Below, piece by piece: positions 35,601 to 50,600 of a stretch of DNA of 64,000 nucleotides; position 1 is the stretch's first letter; each line of letters starts with the position of its first letter. A program made the translations under genes and the position numbers. The notes under the pieces are model-generated. The model did not search any database, was not told where the DNA came from, and saw only the letters and a program-made list of their open reading frames with translations. Source of the stretch: Chromobotia macracanthus (lineage: Eukaryota > Chordata > Actinopteri > Cypriniformes > Botiidae); NCBI GenBank assembly GCA_036877525.1, contig JAZGTH010000002.1, forward strand, positions 1,844,001 through 1,908,000. The letters run 5' to 3'.

Positions 35601-38600
35601 ATCTAGCAGTGCAAATGTTGTTTTTATCAAAAATGCTATTTGTGTTATGTTTTCTGCATCTTAAGGTCTTTTAAGTACCTTGAGTTGTGTATGTGCGCAT
35701 TTTTCTGTAGGCGGAGATGTAGGCTTTAGGCTTCTTTATCACTTTTTATTTTGTTTACCAAAGCAAGCATCAATTAGTGTTGCTCATGTTTAGGGTTAGT
35801 AATTTATGCATTGCTTGTAATACATAATTCATTGCACGTTTGGGCCAGTTTAATTGAAAATCTCAGCTGGTTTGTTTTATAATCACTTTCCAGTAATAGT
35901 AAGATGGGTTGAATATTGAGCTCTACTTCTGCTCTGTGAGATTAATAGAATTCAGAAACACTAGTATTCGAGAAATAGGAAGAATCACAAAGAGCTCTGT
36001 GCAGTGAATCTCAACTCTTGCCTCTTGTTTGTTTCCATGACGATACTCAGGTTAAGAGTATACACCTAGAGAATGTTATGATAGGAAATGTTATGAAATT
36101 ACAAAGAGAAGTGATAGAGATGCTGTGTGTGTTGTTATCAGAAATTTCCTTTTTTGTGCAAAATATATTTTCCTTTAAATGTAAAATATAAATCTATTTT
36201 TGTGACCAATGTAATCAATTTTTCAAATTCAATTTTTCGAAAAATTCACCCATTTTCATGAGAAATTTTGTCTGTGTCCGCCTGTCTGTGTGTGCGTTTT
36301 ACTGTGTCTGTGTGTGTACACTACCGTAAACAATTTAAGATCACTTGCCTGAAATGTTTCTTGTGATCTTATAAGTCATTCAGTCTGAAGGCATTTTCTT
36401 AAATATTTGAAATTAGTTTTGTAGACTAATTCATATAATTACACCAACTTAAATTAATTTATCATTAAAAAACTTTTATTTGTTTTAATGAGTTTATTCT
36501 TCTTCAAAAATGTGGAAATGTGGAGAAAAAAATATAATAATCCTCCACGTCCTAGAGCCCCATCTTTGGGGCCAAATATATTTAACCTTTATAGTTTAAA
36601 GATTACATGGGCAATTGTACTTGTAAATGATTTTCATGTGTCAACGGAGTAGGTCTTGGCCTACAAATAATTTGCTTGTGTGTGTATGTATAAAAGAAGG
36701 GTGGGGGTTGATGTTACTATGCCAGTTGCTGAGAAAGGGGTTGAGCAAAGATAGACACACACACGGGTATGTGAAACAGCATCTGCATTAAGCCACTTGC
36801 TCGCATCCACTTGACAGTAGACAGGAGGAAAAGCATCTACACCAAGCTGCATCTCAGCTGTTGCAGTCTCATTTTAGAATGAGAGATGGAAGAGAGGAAC
36901 TAAAGAATGTGCTTGTGTCTATAGTGTGAGGGTGATTATATCTCTGTCTCTCTTTCGCTGTCTCACAGGAGTATTGCAGTCCAAAAGAAGTCCCAAAGTG
37001 CTGGTAAGACAATTTTCCCTCTGGCTATTTCATCCTTACCCTTTAAATCACCAGTCATTCCTTTACTAATCGTCTGTCCTGTATTTGAATGTCCAGTAGC
37101 CAGTATTAAATTTTTATTTCAGTGCCTTTTTAACTTTATTTACAGTATCTGTTCTTTTAAAACTGTCATTTCTTAAGCTACAGGTTACTCATAAGTTGAA
37201 CTATAGTAAAGCTACTAAACAAACCACTTTCCAAAATCAGCTCACTATATTTATTGTTTTTTTTAAGATACAAAATTTTTATAGTCAATGCAACTTTCTA
37301 TCAGTCATTGTGAATTATGTTGAAAACCTACTTTTGCATGAAACTTATGTATCATCTACAGACATTCACAGCAAGACGTTATGGAACCTCAAACTTTCTA
37401 ACGCCACCAACAGTTCAAAATTTCACTCACATTTATGTCCATAACTTCTAAACCGTAAGTTCTAGAAACTAGCTATATTTATTATTTATTTATTTATTTA
37501 GTTCTTTTTTGGCGCACACGTCATCGTTGGAGTCGTTGGCCATTAGGCCCAGACAAAGGCTGGCATGGCTGGGGCAGGGGGGCTTGGTAGCGCCCCCTGG
37601 TACTGGACACAAAAAGAGCGTGCATACATCATACATGCATGCACATACATGCCACTTCCTGTTTGGGCGGAGCTAATGAATGTAATTTGAAAGTTATCCA
37701 TCTTGATGATAACAATACATGTACCAAGTTTGGTACATGACTTCCTATTTCCCATTTTTTGCCATAAATTAACTGACTTGCCATGGCAACATTGTTCAAG
37801 ATATTAAAAACCTGAGATATTTGATCACTAGGCGGTGCCAGCCCCAAACTGCAGGTTATATCAGACTATGGTGATGATGAACAATACCAAGTTTTGTAAC
37901 AATACGCAATTGCTTTTGTTAAATACTTCATTTTCATTTTACAACAAATTTCAAAACAGTTCACGCCCAAAATGGCAGACTATGGAATATCGGATATTGT
38001 TTGACTTGGGATGGCTCAAGGAATCTCAAGAGACCACTCTCATGATTTTAGACCAACATTTTCAAAAGTTATAAGTAAAAACAGCCATTTTTTTATATCC
38101 CTGGACCAGTATGTGGCGCTGTAACGAAACTGCCTGAACCCTTAGGTCATGCTTGTGATGGCATATGCCAAACGCATTCGTTTTTTTGTAAGTTTTGTGT
38201 CAATACACCAAAGCATATTAGTTCAAAATTTTGAAACTTTTTTTTTTTCAAAAAATTCTAAATGGAATAATTTTCATGGCGAAAAGTTATGTCATAGTGA
38301 GTGATGGTATAGAATTTTGTATCTAGTAATAACGAAAATTATGAACATAAACATGAGGGAAAATTTGAACTGTTGGTAGTGCTAGAGGGTTTGAGTTAGA
38401 GACTCCAAAATTGGTCCAGTAACATATCAAAGTGTCCTTTATCTTTGTACCAAATTTCATAATGTTTTACCATGTGGTTCTAAGCACTAAGGCATATGTC
38501 TTAGATGCAAGAGCGGAAGAAGAAGGAGAAAAAAAAATAATGCTTTACCAAAGCAAAACCACTGGGTGGCAGTACACAATCTCCTGTGCTGCAATTGTTT

Positions 38601-41600
38601 AGTCTGTTCAAGACTGTTGAGATTTTTAGTTATGGCGGCAGTAGCAGCAGTCTTGGTGCGTGTTGACAGTCACCCAGCTGCCTCTTATCTAGGGTACTAA
38701 CAGATACAGAAACACTATGTGCAAACTGAAAAGGCAAAGCCCAGTCATTACAAACATTAACTGTCAGGTGACGCATCATAGAGGCTCATATCACCAGAAG
38801 TCTCCAGTGGGTTAAGAAGTACTAATGTAATGGAAAATGAATGGTTGGGCAGTCGTTAAGGTATACAAACCTGAAGGGGTTTATTTTGTGAAAATGAGCA
38901 TTTGACTTTATATTTTATTCATTATGCTTATTACACAGCTATTTAGCATATAAGTAAATAATTAAACAAAATTTTGATTTAAGACATTTCATTAGCTGTA
39001 ACTTTATTACTTGAAACATTTAAGCAGTACCGCTAAAGTAACCCAGATGAATGACCCAATATGATTTAATTTCCAGATGTACAGTGGTTATTAAAGAAAA
39101 TCTGACCACAGGAGAAGCTGACTGACCAATCAAATTATTCCTGAGAGCCATGCAATGCTTTTATTATACAGTATAATACAGTATGTATTATATAATATAA
39201 TGCAATTTAATGTATGCTGTATAATATCCTTTTAGTCTCCTCTGATCATAATGATTGCTATGACTTCATATAATAAACCCCATAATTGTCTTAATATATG
39301 TCAATGCAGGTGTAAGAGATATTAGAGAAAAATATTAGCATGTTAAGAATCAGAGATGTATGTGTTCGTGCAATATTTATGTGGAACATTTGTATAGTTT
39401 GTAATTTAATAGTTTATGTATAGGCAACTTTATATATAGTATATTTATAATCCAATTCTGTTAGTATTTGTGTTTAGATTTATACTGTTTCACGTCATTG
39501 TTGTATGTCTGTATTTATGTAGCACCGTGGTCCTGTGAGGCACGACATTTCGTTCCACTGTATGTCCCCACATATAGCGGAATGACAATAAAGCTTGACT
39601 TGACTTGACTTGACTTGTTGCTGAGGGGCAGTGTGTTTAGGGGTATGTGTGATGCTGGTGTGTGAGATTGTAACTAAATGAGTACTGTGTGCTGTTATTG
39701 TAGTCACATACTTCACACATTAAAAATTCACTTGTCTGTTCACAACACAAAGCTGTCTGACTTTAGAAGTTGTATGCTGCAAGTCATATTGATCAATGAT
39801 GGTATTTTAATAGTCATTTTTTGTCATTGTTTGAGCTTGATATTATAAATCACCATTAAGTATTTTATTTTTTGAGTGAGCAATTTGTTTAAATAAACAT
39901 TTGGCATCTTTTTGTTTTAGCAGTTGGAAAGGAAGGACAGTCAGGGAAGCTCTCAGCACAGCGTGTGCAGTCATCGCAGTACTCACACAGACTCACCTAA
40001 GCGCCCCATGACTATCATGCCAAGTGAGACACTGGTGGCCCCTACATTTGTCCCTCCACCCCCTAACCAACCACTGCCTGTCCTGCCCCCCTTTGACCCT
40101 CCAGCAGCCAATGGGACACACCAGAAAAAGCCAGACCCTTTTAAGATCTGGGCTCAGTCCAGGAGCATGTATGAGAGTCGCAGTGAGTAGCCCATTTTAA
40201 TTTCTACTGATATGACACCTTTGTAGTCCTTTGTAGTCAGCCCTTAACATTAAAGTTGAGTTGACAGCTTAACATCTCTAAACAGTTACATCATTTCACA
40301 TATTTTCACCACACTCATTTAGCTAACATTGAATTTCCTTTAAAGGTCTAAACACTGTCAGTTGTCCCAGGGATTTCTAGAAGCTAATCCTACTTTACAA
40401 TCAGATTCAAATGATAGTGTTAAAAGTTATGGAACATTTGATGCATACAAAGTATTGAACGGCATACACAGCCTTGATTTTATATAAACGTGAATAATTC
40501 ATAGGCCTATCTGAAAAGTAAACTATAGTTTGTATTGTATTCATTATTCTATCAGGATTATGCTAGTATCATATGCTTGTATGTGCTTAGAAGTATGTCC
40601 ATGTGCATGCAAGCCAGTTTGATGCCAGATTGTTCCATGTTTCCTGGTAGCATGCATGTTAAGTGCCAACTCCCAGCTTGGCCTGTTAAACACTTCATGC
40701 TGAGTAACTAAGCAGGTCTAGACCTTTTAAAAGAACTGTGTACTGCTGCTCATGCATATGCAGGCCAGTTAAATGCACCATGCTAAGCAGTGGTGAACAA
40801 TATGCTGTTCCCACTGTAGGAACAATGCGCTCTGTTCATGCACACTGATAGACTGATTTGTCTGTCTGAGTCAGCATGAGATTGGGCCAAGAGGAGTGAA
40901 TCACTGTTGGATGTCTCACTCATTTGCTGTGATTGATGTTTTCGAATTTTTTAGTTTTTGTTTTTAATCCAGAAATTTACGTTAGCCATTCTGGCACAAG
41001 CCTCTTGTAGGGGTGGGGCTTAACTGTGCTTTACTCTTATTAGTAGTGAGATTTTGATGGACAGCTCTCTGACCCGGAACTAGGATTAAGAAGAGATATA
41101 GTTATTTGTGTAGTAGTGTTTGTCCTTTAACAGTGACTAAATTATTTAATTACGTTAGCAGGGTTGCCAACTGTCACGCGTTTGGCTCAAGCTCTCACTC
41201 AGCCTTAATAAATAACAGGCCAACGTAAAGTAAATAATACATAGCAACAAATATGCTTGTATGATTTGTTTTTCTCTGTTTGTATGTTGCTTAATATGTT
41301 TTTGAAGTACACTGTCAAGACAGCCTTGACAAAAAAATGTGCATTTATTACTGTAATTCCGATAATATCACAACAGCAGAGAAACTTTTAATAGAGTTTT
41401 AACTGGGCAACAGTTACAAAAATGTTTTTGTGTTATTATTATTATTATTTAAAGGTGACAATCACTGTGATATTCAGCAATCTTAAAATAATGGTATTAC
41501 ATGTTTGTCTTAAAGTCTCTCTTTTCTGCTTCTCTTTAAACCATTTTATAATATACATCAATTTTTAAATGTGTTCATACAATGGCAAGGTTATTTGCAA

Positions 41601-44600
41601 AATGCAGACATAAAACATTCTTTCTAAAAACCTCTAACTGTAAGTGTCACCTCATAAATTTGTTTTACTGTAGCAGTATTTGTAAGGCAGTTTGAACTGA
41701 AAGTGAAGACTAGGGACACCTTAAATTCAAAGATAATCAGCTTATGTTAAGGGCTTCTTACACTAACTTCTTAAAAAGGACCTTATCGGATAAAGGACCA
41801 TTGGAATCACTGTACGTTACACATATGGGCATGGAGAGTAACACCTTTACATATCACAGGAGCGCCACAAAGCATCAACATTGTGAGCCTTCTCAGGTGG
41901 ACAGTCAAATAACCCTCAGGTAAATTTTATTTTTGTAAAGTATGAAGCAGTTATATCATTATTTGGGGCATTCATTACATATTGACTTGGTATTTCCTAA
42001 AATTATCTGTTTTTTAGCTAAACTGTAACTCTTATTTGTGTCTCTCTTCTTGTTTATTGGATTATACATTTATGGTTCAATCCATGCAATAAAAGACGTA
42101 ATTAACAGGTTAAAGTCAGCACTGCTACTTTACAGGAATAAAAATGTTATTGATTATCTGAATTAAATTAACATTCTCAAAAGGATAGTTGTATAGAGTC
42201 CTCAAAATCAAAACCTAAAATATTACTTACTAACCAAAATGTTAATTGAATGAGTAATTTACAGTCACTACACAGAACAAACACAACAACTATACTGATA
42301 ACTGCATCCAGATCGCTCTCTACAATACACTCCACTGAAGTCTACTTCCGGGTCAGCTGTCCATCAAAATCCCACTAGCCAATAAGAGTAAAAGTTAGGT
42401 TAAGCCCCCATGAGAAGTTTGTGCCAGGATGGAGAACGTAAATTTGCAGATTGAAAACGAAAACTGTTAAAGCGTAAACAAAAACTCTGTCAGCGCATTT
42501 ATAAATCATGATTTGCAAAAAAAGGAAGATTAGAAAATGGTTCAAAAATATGGTGTTTGAAAACCATGCTACACTTCGGCCATCGAGTTTGTTTTCATTT
42601 TTGTTTTTCTTCTTTCATATTCTTTATTGACACAAAATTAATCCTATAGACAAACTATTTCAATAACCAATTATTAAATCATTCGTTGCTAGTAAGGATA
42701 GGAAGAATTATGGTTGGTATATAACATTTACATTTATTCATTTAGCAGACGCTTTTATCCAAAGCGACTTACAAGTGCGGAATACAACAAGCGTATAATG
42801 TAATGATATGGAATACCTTTCATTTTAAAATACTTTAACTGGTATATAAAAAAACAAACTTTACCACATGGTTATTTACAGTAAATGTTCACCCAAAAAT
42901 AATTTTTTTTACACACTTTCATTTACTGAAAAAAGTAATCATATGACTCCAGTAAATTAATAAACTTCAGATGTGAGTGAATCTGTGTTTTGTTTTTCTT
43001 ACACATTTCATTTTAGAAGACTTAATAAAAGACATTAATCCACTAAAGTACTATGGATTACTTTTATGGATTACTTATTTATGACATTTTGGGTACTTCT
43101 GCCTTGCATTATATTGACATACATGAAGTCATATATATCTGGAATGGCATGATATACACTGATACACAGTGATAAACCAATACATCATGACCAGTCACAG
43201 GTGAAGTGAATATTGTTGATCAGGCCACATATTAAGGTCTGGGTAGATGGTAAGCAAACAAATCTCAGCATGTTGAATGCAAGAGAAATGGGCAAGAATA
43301 AAGATTTTAACTTCTTTGACAAGGGCCAAATTGACCTGGCAACTGGTTAAGAGTACCTCTGAAATGTGGGCTTGTGGGTTGCTTTTGGTCAGCAGTGGTG
43401 ATAATTTACCAACAATGGCCTGAGTGAGGACAAACTAGCTACAGGGTGTTAGACACCCAAAACTCATTAATGCATAAGGGCAATTAAGGCTATTCCGTCT
43501 GGTCCGAGGCAATAGAAAGTCACACAAAATTATATTAAGCAGGTGGTTATGATGTTTTAGCTCATTAGAATATACAATTACTGTGTTTCTTCATACCATG
43601 AAATAAGATTGCAAAAAATGGCACTGTTACATCCCTATCGTTTCAGCAGCTAATAAATTGCTGGTATTATTTTCAGTGCCAGACTCTCAAGAACAGGACA
43701 TTTTCTTGTGGAGGAAAGACACAGGCTTTGGTTTTAGGATCCTAGGGGGAAATGAACCCGGAGAACCGGTGAGTCAGATGACACATGCCGAAAACCTTGC
43801 TGTCTACTAGCTACATAAGCAGCTGCTTTTAATGCCGCTTTTTTAATTGAAATAAAACCTCACGAGGGAATGATTTGAAATGCTCAGTATATTACACAAA
43901 TAGTGTTATTCACTAAAGTGCACAGGAGACTTGATATGTGATTGATTCTAGTAGAGTTTGATGTGATCATATTGCCAAGCTAATTGCATGATACTCTCGC
44001 ATTTTTTTTAAATAAAAATAATACATAGCACATACTCAAATATTTGGTACTTTTCAGTACAAATGTTTCATGAGCGTGTATGTTTATTTTATAATGTAAA
44101 TTATATTGCTTAGTCTGCTGTTTTGGATAGACCTTTTGAATACATTCAAGGCTGTACATTCTGCCTTTAAGGCAGCAAAATTGTCATCTGTCTTTTGGAA
44201 TAGATGTAGAATTAACTTATTTGTGTATTTAAATGTGTTGATGAATACTAAACAAAAGCTGAACTTGAGTAAATGATTCTGAATGTAACTAAATAATTGA
44301 TTGTACTGTAAACATGTGAATCAAAGCGAGCTGAAGTTCAATAAAGTGGGCAGGAATGCAGTGCTTTGTCACATTTTAACAAAGCTGTTATTTTCACTGG
44401 TGTTTTTCCGCTTCATGCTCTGAAACACCCAAACTTGCATTTCAGATCTACATAGGGCACATAGTGAAGTATGGGGCAGCAGATGAGGATGGCCGCCTGC
44501 GGTCTGGAGATGAACTTATTTGTGTTGATGGCACTGCTGTGGTGGGAAAATCTCACCAACTAGTGGTTCAGCTCATGCAGCAAGCAGCTAAACAGGGCCA

Positions 44601-47600
44601 TGTCAACCTTACTGTGCGACGCAAGACTGGTTATGGAGGTAAACTCATACATGTACATAGCAGGGTTATTATTATTTAGAAACATTCACTAGTTTTAATT
44701 TTTTTTACCGGCCAGAAATTACTCTGAAGTTTAACAAGCATTCTATAGGAGAATCTGCTGAACACCCTCTGCCACGCCATGCTCCACAGACTAGATATGC
44801 TTACGGGGGATATAATGTATGGGGACATGTTATGATTGCATGTTATACATGCTCATCACAGCATTTCTGTATTTCTTTAAGCAGTATAAAGTTTACCATT
44901 ATAATTTGACTTTACAAATTATGTTCAGAGGTGAAAGCTTGTTTTGTTAATGCAAAGTTGTGCATTACCTGGACAACCCCCTATGGTTAGTAAAGTTGTC
45001 ATACCCTGAAGAGATTTTGACTAGCTAGATTTGTTCAACACATCAGTGCAAGTCAACATCTTGCTTTTTAAGATAAAGTTTGTGCATTTATTGGGAAATT
45101 GGGTCTTTGGTCTAATAAGATGCCATTGGGCTAAGAGCAACTGCATGTATCTAAAAGCTTTTCTAAAAGTTTCTGAAAAATGGCATTAAAATGTTTTATT
45201 AAAAACATTAATTTGCAGTAAAATGAAGTGAACAAACAAACAATGTCTTTCTGATGTAAATTGGAATTTGGCAGGGCTTGAGAGGCAATGATGTAGATGT
45301 AGGGTTTGGTCTTCTGTCGCACTATGACATCATACTGAGAAGCAATATATGACATGAACCATTTTAGCAGCTTGGTTTCAATTAAAGCTGTTTTTGACTG
45401 TTGAGGCAGTTCTTAACTTTCAGGATGTTTGTATAGTACATTTTTTGTTTTGTAGTTTGATTTCTCAATTCATGAGCCCTTTAATTTTAATGCAAATTTA
45501 TTTCTATAGCATTTTTATTAATTGTTGCAAAGCAGCCTCACAGAAAACATTTGAACACAGGCAAAATAAAAAAAAAACACATTAAGCAAAAAGACAACTC
45601 CATAAGATGCTGTAAAAATTATAGGTTGAATTAGACTTGAATCAGTTTTGTAATTACATTTTAATAATTAAGGTACCGCTTTAGAATTTCATAAACATTT
45701 ATATGCAGCTGATGTATAACTCAGGGTTGACCAAACTAATTTCAAAGTATTTTTATCTTTCTAACCTTGAGCAAGCAATGTTTGATTTAACCAACTCAGA
45801 GTTCAGGATTAATGTCATAGTAAGTTAACAACCTAGATTTCTGGAAAAGGCATAACCATGATGGGTTGATATTCTCATTCTAGACTATTTTGTTTTTGGT
45901 GTACAAAAATTTAGTGTGCCCCTATAAACATAATACTTGGTGTATTTAGTGAAACTTTAAAGGTTAAATAATGTAACTGAATTATTAATCTAAACCCATT
46001 TCTGTCCACAAATGTTTTTGGGCAAGCTGAAGATTTTAATGTATTTTTTATTTTTCACTTTGGTCCTGTTTTTTAAACATAAATCAAAATAACAGTTTAT
46101 ACACCATTTCTCTGTCCATCTTTTTTATAGTGTATAAAGGGGAGGTTGATATCCCCCCATCCCCTGCATCATCTCACCACAGCAGCACCCAGGCACCTTC
46201 ACTCACAGAGGAGAAGCGAACACCACAGGGCAGCCAAAACTCTCTCAACACTGTCAGCTCAGGGTCGGGCAGTACCAGTGGCATTGGTAGTGGAGGAGGG
46301 GGTGGGAGTGGAAGCACCGTGGTGGCCATGGTACCTGCTGCCCTACAACCCTATGATGTTGAGATCAAGCGTGGCGAAAATGAAGGTTTTGGGTTTGTCA
46401 TTGTATCATCTGTGTCACGACCAGACGCGGGGACTACGCTTGGTAAGATTATCAGGATTTTAAAGTGCATAGGTGTACAAATGTTAAAATAAATAAGTGT
46501 GATAAAGAGTAAACATACTGTGCATAAGTACTCAACACAGATAGTTAGGTCTTGGCCAATGCTTATTGTATAAGTGTGCAGCCTTATTGTATATTCCTAA
46601 CATGCATTGTTGCATTACAATGTGTTTGGGTTCACATACTTGTATAGTTTGCATAGCTATGGGGTGATTAATTGGGAATGTGGGGACAATTATTTGGGTT
46701 ACGCATTTGTAAATTATATAAGGAATTTATTCGAAAAAGATTTACAAATAATGCAGGTAAGAATTTGGAGGACTTTCAAAGTATATGGACACTGATTTTA
46801 TTACAGGGAGCCTGTTTGCTGCTGTACTTCAATCCAAAGTCAGGAATTGCATTTTCAATTTAACCCTGATAACAGTCATGCTATTTTAATTTATTAATTT
46901 ACCACTGTTTTACTCTTTCAGTTTGCCATCTCTATAAAGTTGGGCTTATATTTGTCCTTTTCTCTCTCTTTGTCTCTCAATTTTGTCTTGTCTTGATTTT
47001 GTTTAATACACACCTGTGACCATTCAGCTGGAAACACATGTGTGGCCATGCCTCATAAAATAGGTCGGATCATTGAGGGCAGTCCCGCAGACCGCTGTGG
47101 AAAGCTGAAGGTGGGTGATCGTATCCTGGCAGTCAACAGCTGCTCCATCACCAACAAATCCCACTCCGACATTGTAAATCTGATCAAAGAGGCCGGCAAC
47201 CATGTAACACTGCACATCATACCTGGAGACGGTGAGTTAGTGGGGTTGTTTAATGAAGCTTGTAACAATTAACATTTTGATCAAAAAATCCTCAATTTTG
47301 TGCTGTCATTACAATTATTTTACTGCTCCCGATCAAGTCGGAGCCTCCCCTATCCCAAATTGCAAAATCCCAAAATATGTTTGATATTTATTCTTTGACA
47401 GAATAAGAGAGAGTAAGCAAGTTTCACCAACTGTTGCATGCTTAGCAAGAAGATTGACTTGTACAGCTATTGCAGCCGTAAGAGTGCCTTTGTAATGGGT
47501 CATGCAAGAACTGTTGCCAGCTGACGACATCTGTCATCCTCCAAAGTTATTTTTCTGAAGTCATGTTTAATCACACAAGTTTCTGTGATCTCAAATCTCT

Positions 47601-50600
47601 GGAATTGCCAGTGTGAAATCTTTACTACATTCATCAGGTATATGGTCTTGCGGTCTGACCAAATCATCTAAGGTGTGTGTTCTGGCAAGCAAAGTCAGCA
47701 CTAGACAGGTGAACAGCATCAGACAGGCAGGAAATAAAACTGGAAGTGTTGTAATTCTGTTGAGAAATTTTCATGGGGTTTCGATTTCATTAAAAATTAA
47801 CCATTTTTAGTCCTTTATTTTGATACTTTTGTTATGGTTGTGTCTAAATTTGGTCAAATGTGCCTCTTCATAGTGACTAGTTTCTTCAATCTTTTTTATC
47901 AGTTTCTGTACTCCAAAAACTCTTTTGTGTTCTGACTGAGTATTAATAGTATTTCTCTTTCTCTCAGAGACGTCAAATGCCTCTTTACTGACAAACACAG
48001 AGAAGATTGCCACCATCACCACAACACACACACTTCAGAGCAACACAGAATCTAGGTGAGAGACATCTCTGCACCTTCGCATGGATGAAAGCTTTTTTGA
48101 CACGCATATCTTATAGAGCAGTACAAGGTTTAGGTGAGGTACACAAATACATAACTGAGCAGCATTTAAAACCCATCGCTTATGTAATGTGACATTTTTA
48201 AGTGAAACAGGATACTGAACAAGAAAGGTTGCGTCTTAATTTTCCATGAAAAAATTTAAGAAATTGACATTTATTGACAAATTGACAAATTAAATTTATT
48301 GGGTGGTGAAAAGTGGTCTCAGTATTCAACAATCCTCTAACCTATATGTATAAGTCGTTTTTTACTTCTCTGAAATACGTCTCATAAGAGTGTTTACTAA
48401 ATTAGTGCCCCTACCCGACAGCAGGAGACAGCTTAAAGGTAAAAGGCAATTTCAGATAGGCTATCAATAGCAAGCAAGCCTTGAAAGCATAAGATTCCAC
48501 CCTTCCTTCTGAGCACTTTCCAAAGCCAAGCCTGCTCCAACCCACATGAACTGGATTGTTTATACTCATCCATTCATGTTTCCAAACAGGAACAACAAAC
48601 CGAAACAAGCCCTGACCCAACCATCAACCGTCAATCAGGTACATTTTACCTTTAATTTCTGAATAAGGTGAAAACGAATTTTATTCCCTTAAATTCTATT
48701 TGTGCTTTTTTTCCTTTGAAATGGCTATTCCAGTGACATTTACAAAGATTTTCATATTATTGAAGGTCTTTGTAAAAAATAATGTAACAATTCATGTAAA
48801 ATGTATAAAATAACACAGTCCATGAAAACTCACACATTCTTTAATGTATTTTGTGTTGTTTGTATTTAGGAGGCTGAGTTTTATTCTGTTGATCTAGAGA
48901 GGGACAATAAAGGCTTTGGCTTCAGTCTGAGGGGAGGAAAAGAATATAACATGGATCTGTATGTGCTTCGATTAGCTGAGGATGGAGCTGCTGTGAGAAA
49001 TGGCAAGATGAGAGTAAGACCACAACTCTTTATTTTGTGTAGTATAACCCCAATTCAAAAAAAATTGGGACGCTGTGTGTAATGTAAATAAAAACAGAAT
49101 GCAATGATTTGCAAATCTCATATATTTTATTCACACTAGAACATAGACAACATATCAGATGTTGTGAGACATTTTACTATTTCATGCAAAATATTACCTC
49201 ATTTTGAATTTGATGGCAGCAACACCTCTCAAAAAAGTTTGGACAGGGGCATGTTTACCACTGTGTAGCATCCCCTCTTATTTTAACAACAGTCTGTAAA
49301 TGTTTGTGAAGTGAGAAGACCAGTTGCTGGAGTTTTGGGAGGGAAATGTTGTCCCATTCCTGTCTGATGTAGGATTCTAGCTGTTCAACAGTCCTGGGTC
49401 TTCTTTGCCAGAGTTTTCATTTTATGATGCACCAAATGTTTTCAATTGGTGCAAGATCTGGACTGCAGGCCAGTTCAGCACCAGGACTCTTCTAATACGA
49501 AGCCATGCTGTTGTAATGGATGTGGTATGCGGTTTAGCATTGTCTTGCTGAAATATGCAAAGCCTTCCCTGAAAAACACTTTATCTGGATGGGATTATAT
49601 GTTGTTCTAAAACTTGTATATATCTTTAATAATGACAAGTAAATCATATAATGTGGTATTTCAGGTTTTTCTTTTTAATAAATTTACATACATTTCTAAA
49701 ATTCACTTTCAGTTTTTTCAATTCAATTTTCACTTTGTCCTTATGTGGCACTGACATAAATGGAAAAAGTGAAGGTGGTCTGACTATGCACTGATACACG
49801 TATATGCATATTACATATACAGTGCATTCAGTAAGTATTCAGACCCCCTTAACTTTAAGTTTTGTTATGTTGCAGCCTGATACTACAATCATTTAAATTC
49901 ATTTTTATACTCATTAATCTACACTCAGTAGCCCATTACGACAAAGTGAAAACAGAATTGTATAAATTTATTAAAAAGACAAAACTGGATCACATAGGCA
50001 TAAGTATTCAGACCCTTTACAACAACACTTGAAATTTAGCCCAGATGCCTACCATTTTTCTTCCCCACCTGTGATAAAGTAAATTAATTGGACATGATTT
50101 GGACAGGCACACACCTCTCTATAAAAGGCCTCACAGCTGACAATGCATAACAAAGCAAAAACCAAGTGATGAGGTTAAAGGAAATGCCTGCAGAGCTCAG
50201 GACTCTTCCAAAAGCTGGTTGCTTGGGCCAGCTCTTGGGGGATCTCAGTGCAAACAATCTGGTCTGATGAAACCAAGATCGAACTGTGTGGCCTTAGTTC
50301 TAAACGTTATGTCTGGAAGAAACCAGACACCAGTCATCACCTGCCCAATACCATCCCAACAGTGAAGCTTGGTGGTGGCAGCATCATACTGTGGGAGAGT
50401 TTTTCAGCAGCAGGAACTAGGAGACTGGTCAGGGTTGAGGGAAAGCTGTATGGAGCAAAGTACAGAGATATCCTCTATGAAAACCTGTTCCACAATGCAC
50501 AGGACCTCAGACTAGGCAGAAGAACCTTCCAACATAACAATGACTCTAAGCACACAGCCATGACAACACAGGAGCAGCTTAGGGACAACTCAATGAATGT

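Larger units (their letters stand above)
32786..36968. other. magi1 intron with several MITE-like repeats
   Basis: Holds the repeats listed separately at 33244-33700, 35065-35575 and 36311-36500. The rest (32.8-33.2, 33.7-35.0 and 35.6-36.3 kb) is AT-rich with short frames that match nothing I recognise. Confidence 0.5.
37004..39920. other. magi1 intron with mosaic repeat and LINE tail
   Basis: Contains a (TTTA)n tract at about 37480-37500, the long mosaic-family copy (37540-38530) and a LINE-type tail (39505-39618), listed separately. No exon recognised. Confidence 0.5.

Noticed and set aside
46146..46463. 105-codon second + frame in the PDZ4 exon
   Set aside because: Shadow frame of the magi1 Ser/Gly linker; the real frame is phase-consistent with neighbouring exons.
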